A program made the position numbers and the translations under genes. From the IMG/VR virus record IMGVR_UViG_3300042007_000262, positions 1 to 43,624 of that record: DNA of 43,624 nt. One strand, written 5' to 3'. The notes under the pieces were generated by a model. It had not been told where the DNA came from and searched no databases. It saw only the letters and a program-made list of their open reading frames with translations. This DNA is from a virus. The number at the start of each line of letters is the position of its first letter. The first letter of the stretch is position 1. This document shows, in pieces, positions 1 through 7,300 of this stretch.

Positions 1-180
1 ATGATTGAACCCCCTTCGAGCCCTGACAAAACGGCCTTGCTCGCCGAGCTCGAATCCCTTGTTCTCGACTGGGATCAGGAAGCGAAAGCCCGGCACATCG
101 ATGGCATGGCCGAGTCCGCGGACACGCTACGCGCTTGCCGCAATGAACTGAAGGCGATCGTGCGGCGCCACAAGCCGTAG
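1..180 (+). CDS. Small hypothetical protein (59 aa) at the left prophage edge
   Basis: An ATG-initiated frame of 59 codons ends in TAG at 178-180. The product is acidic in its first half and basic at the C-terminus (ends RRHKP), and looks mostly helical. I do not recognise a family. It converges on the methylase gene, whose stop codon lies 2 bases away. Being the only + strand gene at this end, it may belong to the phage attachment-site border or be a cargo gene. No upstream sequence is available to judge its ribosome binding site. Confidence 0.5.
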   Translation: MIEPPSSPDKTALLAELESLVLDWDQEAKARHIDGMAESADTLRACRNELKAIVRRHKP

Positions 181-182
181 CC

Positions 183-974
183 TCATAACAGTTGCGCCTG
201 GCTGTCGTCCCAATTCTTGATGATCAGTTCGCCGGCGGCCGCCTCGCGGCCGGTGCGGCCGACCGTGTAGCGGATCTGCAGCGGCACCATCGTGAAGCCG
301 TCGAACACTCGTCGTATCTCCGGATGGTCGTTGATGGAGAGGACCACCTTGCCCTGGCACGATCGCATCATACTGGCCATGCGCTCGTACTCGCCGAAGG
401 GGAAGTCGACGCCGTAGCCTTCGGTCTCCCAGTACGGCGGATCCAGGTAGTGCAGCGTCGCCGGCCGATCGTAGCGCTGCAGGACCTCGTGCCAGGGCCC
501 GTGCTCGATGATCACGTTGGCCAGGCGCAGATGCACCATGCTGAGCTCTTCCTCGATGCGCAGCAGGTTGAGCCTTGGTCCGCTGCCGCTGGCCACGTAG
601 CCGAAGTTCTGGCCGTGGACCTTGCCGCCGAACGCGAGCTTCTGCAGGTAGTAGAACCGGGCGGCGCGCTGAATGTCGGTCAGCGTCTCCGGCCGCTCCA
701 TCTGCGCCCACTCGAACATCTCGCGCGAGACCAGGCTCCAGCGGAACATACGGACGAACTCGTCCAGATGATGCCGCACGCAGCGATACAGGCGCACGAG
801 CTCGCCGTTGATGTCGTTCAGCACCTCGACCGGCGCGGGGTACGGCCGCAGCAGTAGCGCGGCCGCTCCGCCGGCGAAGGCCTCGACGTAGCACTCGTGC
901 GAGGGGAAGTGGGGATAGAGGTGGCGCAGCAGCTTTCGCTTGCCGCCTGGCCAGGGAATGATCGGGTTTGGCAT
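183..974 (-). CDS. DNA adenine N6-methyltransferase, D12 class (Dam-like)
   Basis: The 263-aa product transfers a methyl group from S-adenosylmethionine to adenine in DNA. The N-terminal PWPGGK motif (residues 7-12) and FAGGAAAL (33-40) form the SAM-binding site, and the catalytic DPPY lies at 178-181, the order of alpha-class D12 enzymes. Length is typical for the family. It is the last gene of the leftward late operon. In phages such enzymes usually protect DNA from host restriction or mark it for regulation. Target specificity cannot be read from the sequence; GATC is only a guess from family resemblance. No partner restriction gene is present. Confidence 0.92.
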   Translation of the reverse strand: MPNPIIPWPGGKRKLLRHLYPHFPSHECYVEAFAGGAAALLLRPYPAPVEVLNDINGELVRLYRCVRHHLDEFVRMFRWSLVSREMFEWAQMERPETLTDIQRAARFYYLQKLAFGGKVHGQNFGYVASGSGPRLNLLRIEEELSMVHLRLANVIIEHGPWHEVLQRYDRPATLHYLDPPYWETEGYGVDFPFGEYERMASMMRSCQGKVVLSINDHPEIRRVFDGFTMVPLQIRYTVGRTGREAAAGELIIKNWDDSQAQLL

Positions 975-1107
975 CGTTGCGTGTCCTGATAGGCTGGACC
1001 GGCCTCCGCGGAGGTGGCAGGGCCCTGGGCTGGGGACACGTGCGCAATCACGTGATTCTTCTGGCGGCCGCCGGCGTGTTCCAGCACGTCGGTGGTCGCC
1101 CTGTCTT

Positions 1108-1344
1108 TCAACCTTTTGTCTCCACCGGGTCGTGGCCGTAAGTGCGCTCGTCCTGGATGCGGCCGTCCTTGCCCTTGATCAGCAGCTGCGCCGGACTGCC
1201 CTGCAGCCAGGCGCGGTTGCCGGCGTCGACCGCGTACTCGATCGCCGGTTGCTTTAGGTCAAACGTCCCCATGACGACGCTGTCGCGGGTCACGCTCCAG
1301 CCGCCGTCGACGTCGGGTATTACTTCAAATCGGATGCGTCTCAT
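1108..1344 (-). CDS. DUF2188 domain protein
   Basis: The 78-aa product has the DUF2188 pattern: an N-terminal strand, a DGGWSV motif, and a conserved C-terminal segment with GKDGRIQDERTYG. The function of the family is unknown; it is common in phages and near stress or small regulatory genes. The ATG at 1344 overlaps the stop of the upstream tail gene by one base (TGATG), so translation is probably coupled. A GTG one codon earlier (1347) is an alternative start. The 133 bases between this gene and the methylase hold no convincing gene. Confidence 0.72.
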   Translation of the reverse strand: MRRIRFEVIPDVDGGWSVTRDSVVMGTFDLKQPAIEYAVDAGNRAWLQGSPAQLLIKGKDGRIQDERTYGHDPVETKG

Positions 1345-1835
1345 CACGGCTCCTGGGAAGTGAGGCGGTCGTAGATAAGGGAGTTCTGCAGCGGGTCGCC
1401 TTCCGGATCCAGTGCGATCGCGTAGTACGCCTGGTTACCCGGCATGATGTTCGGGAACACGAAGTAGCCGTCCTCGTCCGTCACCTGCAGGTCGACCAGG
1501 AAGTTCGTCCGGCGGAAGAACAGCGCGACGCGCACGTTGGCCAGTGGGTTGTCCTCGAGCGTTTCCGGATCGCGCTGCAGCACACGACCGCGCAACTCAT
1601 AGTTCGGCAGGACAGGATTGGAACCTGCAGGCACTGATCCCCACCATGCCGGGGTCGACGAACGCGTGCGGTAGAAGAACCCGTAGCTGTGCGGGTGTCC
1701 CGTATGGCCAGCCCAGCCAGGCGTGTAATAGGCCGGGATCGAGGCCGCCATTGCATTTCGCGTCGTCGCACGCGGAGTGACGTTGTGCTCATTCCAGAGC
1801 GATTGGCGGGTCAGCAACGGACCGAGATCTGCCAC
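1344..1835 (-). CDS. Tail-associated protein with carboxypeptidase-regulatory-like beta domain
   Basis: The 163-aa product starts with GTG at 1835, three bases after the TAA of the preceding gene. Its C-terminal half (about residues 78-155) reads as a beta-sandwich of the carboxypeptidase-regulatory/CarboxypepD type, with LRGRVLQRDP, PLANVRVALFF and DEDGYFVFPNI, a pattern seen in phage tail and fibre proteins. The N-terminal half is rich in aromatic residues and prolines. It lies in the fibre/tip cluster at the end of the late operon and probably contributes to the distal tail. The exact role is not known. Confidence 0.6.
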   Translation of the reverse strand: MADLGPLLTRQSLWNEHNVTPRATTRNAMAASIPAYYTPGWAGHTGHPHSYGFFYRTRSSTPAWWGSVPAGSNPVLPNYELRGRVLQRDPETLEDNPLANVRVALFFRRTNFLVDLQVTDEDGYFVFPNIMPGNQAYYAIALDPEGDPLQNSLIYDRLTSQEP

Positions 1836-1838
1836 TGG

Positions 1839-2792
1839 TTACTCCCAAGTGTCCGACGTCTCGACGATGATGCTGCTCGACGAACCACCGCGAATCACAA
1901 TGAACTCCCGGCCCGCGAGATCACCTTGCCCCGAGAACGTATCCAGATGGCCGAAAATGCTCGAGGCGTGGCAATGCGCCCACAGGCCGGGGAAAACGCC
2001 GCGGATGTTGTACGGACTCGAGGTCGGGTCGTGGCAGAAGACGGGCGCCATGAGCAACGCACCATCGGGCCCGTGCGGATAGCTGACACCGCCCGATCCC
2101 ATAGTCGCCGTTTGCTTGACGTAATCGCTGTGCCAGCCCATTGCAACCGGCGAGCCCAGCTGGTCGAAACGCCGGGCCATGTGCAGGGAACCATGCGCAC
2201 CGCTCAACGACGACGGCTGATTGAAATACTGCTGCGACGTATAGGGCGCGGATGTGCTCGGGTCGTGCAGCAGAAACGTATGGGTCGCGTCGCCAGTCTT
2301 GTACGACAGGATGTCACCGAACCCATAGAACGAGTTGTTGTACTCCTGCGTGGTTTGCTCCGGGTAGTTGTCGATATAGATGTAGAACCGCTTTTCATCG
2401 GCCCACACAATCCACTCACGCGCATTCGCTGCGGTGCTGGAGGTGTATTTCGTCCACCAATAGCCACCGCCGGATTGCTGAACTTCGGTGGGGAATGGCT
2501 GCGGCGTTCCGGTATTGACGTCGCTCATCGCTTCGAACCCACGAACGCGTGCTGCGCGATTTGTGGCTGCGGTGCTCGTGTCATCGACGCGGAGATACAT
2601 GCCGTTCGAGCCGGCGCCGTTGCGGAACACGGCGAGATTCGTACCGGTGTAGGGCTTCGTCCAGCCTGCCGCGGCCTTCGAGCCGTAGCCAGTGACGAGG
2701 CACTTGTCGAGCAGGTTGATCAGGTCTCCGGGCGTATTGCCTCGCAGCGCGGGAGCGCTGGCATCGGAGGAACGGTAAACGCGCATTGTCAT
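1839..2792 (-). CDS. Putative virion/tail fibre protein (317 aa)
   Basis: The product is rich in Gly, Ser, Thr, Tyr and Trp, as expected for an extracellular beta-rich phage structural protein, and has no membrane segment or signal peptide. ATG at 2792 follows a GAGG ribosome binding site. In style and length it resembles the two structural proteins at 9017-9931 and 9931-10884, with a similar alternation of short beta-strands and loops, but I cannot show homology by eye. Position among the fibre genes supports a distal tail or receptor-binding role. Confidence 0.55.
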   Translation of the reverse strand: MTMRVYRSSDASAPALRGNTPGDLINLLDKCLVTGYGSKAAAGWTKPYTGTNLAVFRNGAGSNGMYLRVDDTSTAATNRAARVRGFEAMSDVNTGTPQPFPTEVQQSGGGYWWTKYTSSTAANAREWIVWADEKRFYIYIDNYPEQTTQEYNNSFYGFGDILSYKTGDATHTFLLHDPSTSAPYTSQQYFNQPSSLSGAHGSLHMARRFDQLGSPVAMGWHSDYVKQTATMGSGGVSYPHGPDGALLMAPVFCHDPTSSPYNIRGVFPGLWAHCHASSIFGHLDTFSGQGDLAGREFIVIRGGSSSSIIVETSDTWE

Positions 2793-2802
2793 GGGTGTTT
2801 CC

Positions 2803-2973
2803 TCACATGGTTAGAAGGATCATGTAGTTGGTACTGAGTAGGCCTTCCTCGCCGCCGCCACCGTCATCGACACCAAAGTTGAAGACGATGTTTGGTGTCG
2901 CCGGCGGCGTGTACGGCGCGGCCTTGAACGTGAAGACGATCTCGGGCGAAACGGGCGGCGTGTAGTCGGCCAT
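2803..2973 (-). CDS. 56-aa protein with two YTPP...I-V-F-x-F repeats
   Basis: ATG at 2973 is two bases after the stop of the collagen-like gene, and the frame ends in TGA at 2803-2805. The protein contains the unit YTPPVSPEIVFTF (residues 4-16) and again YTPPATPNIVFNF (21-33), followed by a Gly/Glu linker and a hydrophobic C-terminus. Similar YTPP motifs occur at the end of the J-like protein encoded upstream (FTYTPPVV). It is likely a short structural peptide of the tail tip or fibre. Confidence 0.7.
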   Translation of the reverse strand: MADYTPPVSPEIVFTFKAAPYTPPATPNIVFNFGVDDGGGGEEGLLSTNYMILLTM

Positions 2974-2975
2974 CG

Positions 2976-3806
2976 TCAGATACCTGGAACGATCGACACG
3001 ATGTCGTACTTGCTGTCGGTGCCGTCATAGACGAAGCCGACCTTGTCCGCTCTGTTCGCGGCCGACGTATTGAAGTAGGCAGTGATCAGCGTGTTGAACC
3101 GCACGTCACCAGGCAGCGTGACGGTGCGTGCGCCCGTGGCGTCCTGTTTCAGCTTCAGCACGCAGCCCTGACCATCGAGCGCCCCGGAGAACGTGAACGT
3201 GGTGTTCGCCGTCAAGGTGACGCGGATCTCGTCGTAGGCGTTCCAGTCGCAGTTGGTCGAGCCGCTGTCCGTGTTCGTGATCAACTGGACGCGCCTGTTC
3301 GCCGAGATGCCAGCTGGACCTTGCGGGCCTTGCGGACCCTGCGGCCCGACCAACGACGCCAACCACTGCGCCTGCGTGCCGCCGAAACCGTTGGCCACCG
3401 CGACCTGGTACGCGCTCAAGCCGGCAGGACCTGCAGGGCCGGTGCTGCCCGTCGCGCCCGTGCTGCCGGTGGCGCCGGTCGGGCCTTTGAGGTTGATGCC
3501 CGCGGGCCACGCGCCGGCGGCCTTCGGACCGTACAGGATCGGGTTGCCGGCGTTTGGGTTGATCGCGTAGTCGCCGTCGAAGCCCAGGCCGGCGCCTGGC
3601 GTCGACGTGACGGTGTGGATCATCGACGCATTCGTGGTGATGTACGGCAGATCGTTGTACGCGGTGACGCCGTCGCCGAGTTTCATCTTGCGCGTGTCAC
3701 GCTCGATGACGAGCTCGCGCACCAGCGGCACCTCGTTGACCGTGGCCAGGTTGGCGGCTGTGCCGCCGCGCACCAGGAACCGCAGCTGCTCGTAGACGTA
3801 GGTCAC
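2976..3806 (-). CDS. Collagen-like tail fibre protein
   Basis: The 276-aa product begins with GTG at 3806, overlapping the upstream stop as GTGA. The first ~60 residues resemble the N-terminal attachment domain of phage fibre and hyaluronidase proteins (LVRELVIERDTRKMKLGDG, then TAYNDLPYI). Two Gly-X-Y collagen-like tracts follow: one near 108-130 (GPTGATGSTGATGS...) and one near 152-165 (GPQGPQGPQGPAG), separated by a short globular spacer with GFGGTQAQWLASL. The C-terminal ~110 residues are beta-rich. Collagen tracts in phage fibres normally trimerise. A role in host recognition is inferred. Confidence 0.82.
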   Translation of the reverse strand: MTYVYEQLRFLVRGGTAANLATVNEVPLVRELVIERDTRKMKLGDGVTAYNDLPYITTNASMIHTVTSTPGAGLGFDGDYAINPNAGNPILYGPKAAGAWPAGINLKGPTGATGSTGATGSTGPAGPAGLSAYQVAVANGFGGTQAQWLASLVGPQGPQGPQGPAGISANRRVQLITNTDSGSTNCDWNAYDEIRVTLTANTTFTFSGALDGQGCVLKLKQDATGARTVTLPGDVRFNTLITAYFNTSAANRADKVGFVYDGTDSKYDIVSIVPGI

Positions 3807-6037
3807 GGCGTCACCTCGCCACCGTCGATGACGGTCTCCACGGGCGAATAGCTGCCGGCGGTGATGACGCTGGGAACGACCGGCACGACGGGCGGCGTGT
3901 ACGTGAACGTGCGCTCGTGTTTCTGCCAGCTTTCGCCGTTGTCGGAGATCGCGTAGAGCTCCATCGTGGTGCCGCCGGTGTGGTCGAGCACAACCGTCGC
4001 TGTGTTGCCGGCGATGTCCAGTTTCTCGACGATCAGTTCGTCCAGCACGTTGAAGAAGCGAAGCGCATAACGCGTCGTCGCTTCAGGGCCAATGCTCGAG
4101 GCCTCGCTGTCGATCAGCTGGTCCAACTGCAGCAAGCGATCGCGATGTGCCCACGTCACGGTGAACGAGCCGGAGACGGCCGCCGGCGCCGGCTCGCCGT
4201 TGATGCGAACACGACCAGGCGGGTACGGCAGTGCTTGGCGCTTGATCATCTCCAGCGTGTCGGTCGGTGCATCGTCCGGATCCAGCAGCTCGGTACTGGT
4301 GCGGGTAAGCACCTTTGCGTCGACTTCCTCACCTTCCAGGTACTCGGTCAGGTCGAAGGCGCCGGCGTCGTCGTAGATCCACACGACGGTGCCGGCGATG
4401 TGTGCGGCCGGGATCGTGTCGACGCAGCCACGGCCCATTGTTATCGCGCCAGTGTCGGCGTTGATTGAGTCGATACGCCAGACCTCGTTGTCGACCAGCG
4501 CGGCAAAGCCGACCTCGACCTGGTCCAGGTCCTGCGCGCCCAGGAGCGTCACGGATGTGGCCGTCGCGGTGATGTCGGTGGCCAACACGCCATTCGGCAC
4601 CCAGTCGCCGGCACCACGCAGCGCGAATTCGCCCGACCCGGTACGCGTGGCGAGCTCGAAGTTGTACGTCAGGCCAGGCGGACGAGCCGCGAGCGCGCCC
4701 AGGGTGCAGATCTCTGCGGGCCTGGCCTCGAGATCGGCGGCCGTCAGGTTCCTCGCCAGGTCGCGGTAGCTCGCCTCGAAAACGCGGCGCTCGGAGGCGG
4801 GCTTGGCTTCGGTATCTACCGGCGTGTGCGTCGACGTCTGCGAGTTGACCCAACTTGTCGCCGGCAAGCCGAAGACGTCCTGCAGCCCGACGATGGTGAT
4901 GGTGCCATCGGCGAGTGTCCCGCCGTTCTTCGTGCCGGCGCGCAGGATGACGTTCTCGATGCCGCTGTCCGGATCCGAGATGCGGAACGGCTGGCCAGGC
5001 CGAAGCTTGTAGCCGCGACGATCGAGGCGAACCTTGTAGCGCTTCAGGCCCGACGCGGCGATCGTCACGTCTCGCTGCGCGATACGCTTGGCGAGATCTT
5101 CCGTAGGCAACCCCGGGTAGGCCTTCGCTTGGCTAATCGTCCGGCCTGCAGACTGCACCCCCGCCGGATCCGTGACGCGCACTTGGCCGTCCTTGTCGGT
5201 GATTGGGTCGCGCCAGGTGACGACGATCTCGTTGACCGCATCGGCGCGTGCGGCCGAGTCGTCCTCATCGATGCCGAGCAGGCCGCTGTCGCGGGTGAAG
5301 AGCGGAATGGTTTCCGGATCGTAGTCGTCGCGGATAAGTCGCAGCGTTAGCAAGCCGGTGCTGTACTCCGGTACGCACACGGCGCCGATGTGATCGGCCA
5401 CGATCTGCAGGAACTCGTTGACGTCGGATGAGCGCGTCCAGCGCATGCACAGGCCGAATCCTTCGGCTGCCAGCGTGTCGGCGGCGGCGGCGAACGAGTC
5501 CAGGTCGATGAAGGCGCGGTCCAGGCCGCGGCCGACGCGCCGATCGGTGGTGACCTGCAGGATGATGTGCGCTGGATTCATCGCCTTGATGGCGCCGTTC
5601 CGCAACGGAATCACCGCCTTTTCCGGGTACCAGCAGTCGTCGTTCTCCCACCCCTTCAGGGAACGGCGCACCCGCACTTTCCACGGCTTAGGTGACTTGC
5701 TGAAGGAACAGATCAGCCCATTGAACACCATCGTGAAAACGCCGCGGAACGCCGGCAGCAGCGTCCCGTGCAGACGCTGCAGGTACGGCAGTGGCGCCTG
5801 GTCAGGTGCGCCCATGAGCACATCCAGCGTGCCCTGAATTCCGCCTTCGCCCTTGTCGCCACCGAATAGGTTCGGTCGATTGATGTAGATCTGCTGATTG
5901 CCCGTGACGCTGCCGGTCCAAGCGCGCTTGTTGTCGACCTCGATCGCCATGAACTCGTCGATGGGGCCGCGGCTTACACCGATGTGCAAGCCGAAGAAGT
6001 AGCGGAACCCGATTGTCGGCTTTGAACCCTTACCCAC
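3803..6037 (-). CDS. Tail tip attachment/host-specificity protein, J/TipJ-like
   Basis: This 744-aa protein starts at GTG 6037, placed six bases after a GGAGG ribosome binding site, and overlaps the preceding stop by 8 bases. It has the organisation of the central tail-hub protein family: an N-terminal region with a PYLQRLHGTLLP segment, a middle hub domain, and C-terminal fibronectin-like beta domains that end in a YTPP motif. It follows the DUF2163-type tail gene and small tip genes, the normal place for the J-like protein. Expected location is the distal tail tip, contacting the receptor. Confidence 0.78.
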   Translation of the reverse strand: MGKGSKPTIGFRYFFGLHIGVSRGPIDEFMAIEVDNKRAWTGSVTGNQQIYINRPNLFGGDKGEGGIQGTLDVLMGAPDQAPLPYLQRLHGTLLPAFRGVFTMVFNGLICSFSKSPKPWKVRVRRSLKGWENDDCWYPEKAVIPLRNGAIKAMNPAHIILQVTTDRRVGRGLDRAFIDLDSFAAAADTLAAEGFGLCMRWTRSSDVNEFLQIVADHIGAVCVPEYSTGLLTLRLIRDDYDPETIPLFTRDSGLLGIDEDDSAARADAVNEIVVTWRDPITDKDGQVRVTDPAGVQSAGRTISQAKAYPGLPTEDLAKRIAQRDVTIAASGLKRYKVRLDRRGYKLRPGQPFRISDPDSGIENVILRAGTKNGGTLADGTITIVGLQDVFGLPATSWVNSQTSTHTPVDTEAKPASERRVFEASYRDLARNLTAADLEARPAEICTLGALAARPPGLTYNFELATRTGSGEFALRGAGDWVPNGVLATDITATATSVTLLGAQDLDQVEVGFAALVDNEVWRIDSINADTGAITMGRGCVDTIPAAHIAGTVVWIYDDAGAFDLTEYLEGEEVDAKVLTRTSTELLDPDDAPTDTLEMIKRQALPYPPGRVRINGEPAPAAVSGSFTVTWAHRDRLLQLDQLIDSEASSIGPEATTRYALRFFNVLDELIVEKLDIAGNTATVVLDHTGGTTMELYAISDNGESWQKHERTFTYTPPVVPVVPSVITAGSYSPVETVIDGGEVTP

Positions 6038-6242
6038 GGGCGGCCTCCTCGCGCACTATCTCGACCACGCGCAACGCCAGCGCATCGTCCGTGGCCTCCA
6101 GCACGCTCAGCGGCACGCCTTCGGCAGCGGCCGTTGCCGGCTTGATGCCGTAGCGCTTGAGTACCTTCAGCCCGCCACGAGCGCAGAACCCTGCAGCTCG
6201 TGCGTGGCGCGCGAATGCGCGGAGCTCGTCCTGATCGCTCAT
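6030..6242 (-). CDS. Small tail-tip-region protein (70 aa)
   Basis: ATG at 6242 overlaps the previous stop as ATGA, which decides this start over a longer frame beginning at 6311. The product (MSDQDELRAFARHARAAGF...) is helical and Ala/Arg-rich, with a possible helix-turn-helix-like stretch around GGLKVLKRYGIKP. No family is recognised. It sits between a membrane-anchored small protein and the J-like protein; such short genes are frequent there, and a role in tail tip assembly is only an inference from position. Confidence 0.7.
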   Translation of the reverse strand: MSDQDELRAFARHARAAGFCARGGLKVLKRYGIKPATAAAEGVPLSVLEATDDALALRVVEIVREEAARG

Positions 6243-6475
6243 TTCCCACCCGTCGCCTTGATGGGCGTGTTGCGGTAATCGCCGTAGCCCAGCACCATCC
6301 AGTCGGGGCACCAGACATCGCCGAAGATCATCGCCTGGTCGGTACCTTCCTCGAACTGTGGGAAATCGAACTCACTCAACGACGGCGGCCGCTCGTTCAG
6401 CGGCTTCGGCATGTTCGTCACCGCGAGGTAATAGGCGACGATCGCAACGGCGAGGTAGACAAGTGCGGCGTACAT
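6239..6475 (-). CDS. Small membrane-anchored protein of the tail module (78 aa)
   Basis: Residues 2-20 (YAALVYLAVAIVAYYLAVT) form one hydrophobic segment at the very N-terminus. The rest is hydrophilic and proline-containing, with a conserved-looking FGDVWCPDWMVLGYGDYRNTPI tail segment. Genes of this type occur between DUF2163-like and J-like tail genes in related prophages. The hydrophobic helix may insert into the host membrane or be buried in the tail tip. Function unknown. Confidence 0.72.
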   Translation of the reverse strand: MYAALVYLAVAIVAYYLAVTNMPKPLNERPPSLSEFDFPQFEEGTDQAMIFGDVWCPDWMVLGYGDYRNTPIKATGGK

Positions 6476-6484
6476 GGTGATCTC

Positions 6485-7300
6485 CTAGAAAACCGTCTTT
6501 CCGTCCATCGGAGAGCGGGACGGCAACCCAGGGATGCCGCCATAGTTGAGGATGTTGTTGAACTTGCTGCAGCCGCCTGGACCTGTGGTCTGATCGCACC
6601 CCGGGAAGGCATCGACCTGCATGCCAGCACGCAGGCCGTAGCTCGATCCCATGAGCAGGACGGTGTCGCCCGTGTGGCCGGAAATACTGCGGCGCTCAAC
6701 GCCGCCGTCGACGTTCCACTCCAGGAAGCCGCCGGCGAACCATCCATCGGGTTTGTCCGCGAAGGCAGGCGCCTTGGCCAGGATCGGGTTGACGTCGGTC
6801 AGCACCGCCGGCACGCGGAACGGTTCCTTCGGTGCGCGGCACTCCAGATCGAACACGACGTGCGGGCAGTTCTTCTGCCACGACAGGCGCAGGCCGCGCG
6901 TGTACATGGTGTTCATGATCGAGTCGCAGATGATCTCGACCATGTCGTTCGGACGGCGCACGCTTTGCACGGAGCCCATCCAGATCGGCTCCGCATCCAG
7001 TTCGCCCACATGGGTGCGGCGCAGTACCAACTGAACTTTCTCGCTTGTCGGGGTTCCGCGGAACAATTCCGCCAGCGGGAAGTCCTTCGGCGCCTTGATG
7101 GTCAGCGTCTCCTGCTCGGCGTCGCCGAACTCGCGGATCTCTCCACGCTCCAAGCCCACGGTCGCGACATACAGCTGAGTGCCGAACAGGTAGTCGGCTT
7201 GCGCAGACGTATGCCGGTAGTGCTTCGTTCCTCGAACGAAGTCGTACAGTTCGATCGGGGTGCCCAGCGCGATCGACGTTTCCCGGGATGACGTGCTCAT
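6485..7300 (-). CDS. DUF2163 / phage BR0599 family minor tail protein
   Basis: The 271-aa product shows the C-terminal signature of the BR0599/DUF2163 tail family: AFPGCDQTTGPGGCSKFNN followed by a YGGIPGLPS segment, with two conserved cysteines. The N-terminal half is beta-rich. Members form part of the distal tail in siphoviruses and gene transfer agents. The gene overlaps the preceding one by four bases (ATGA at 7297-7300). Confidence 0.85.
   Translation of the reverse strand: MSTSSRETSIALGTPIELYDFVRGTKHYRHTSAQADYLFGTQLYVATVGLERGEIREFGDAEQETLTIKAPKDFPLAELFRGTPTSEKVQLVLRRTHVGELDAEPIWMGSVQSVRRPNDMVEIICDSIMNTMYTRGLRLSWQKNCPHVVFDLECRAPKEPFRVPAVLTDVNPILAKAPAFADKPDGWFAGGFLEWNVDGGVERRSISGHTGDTVLLMGSSYGLRAGMQVDAFPGCDQTTGPGGCSKFNNILNYGGIPGLPSRSPMDGKTVF

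Noticed and set aside
818-1111. TTG-initiated - strand frame following the DUF2188 gene
   Set aside because: The TTGA junction is tempting, but the frame runs ~150 bases into the methylase gene, and its second half is Arg/Ser/Pro shadow sequence.
183-1344. Restriction-modification system
   Set aside because: The methylase has no adjacent endonuclease; the neighbouring DUF2188 protein is too small and has no nuclease motif.
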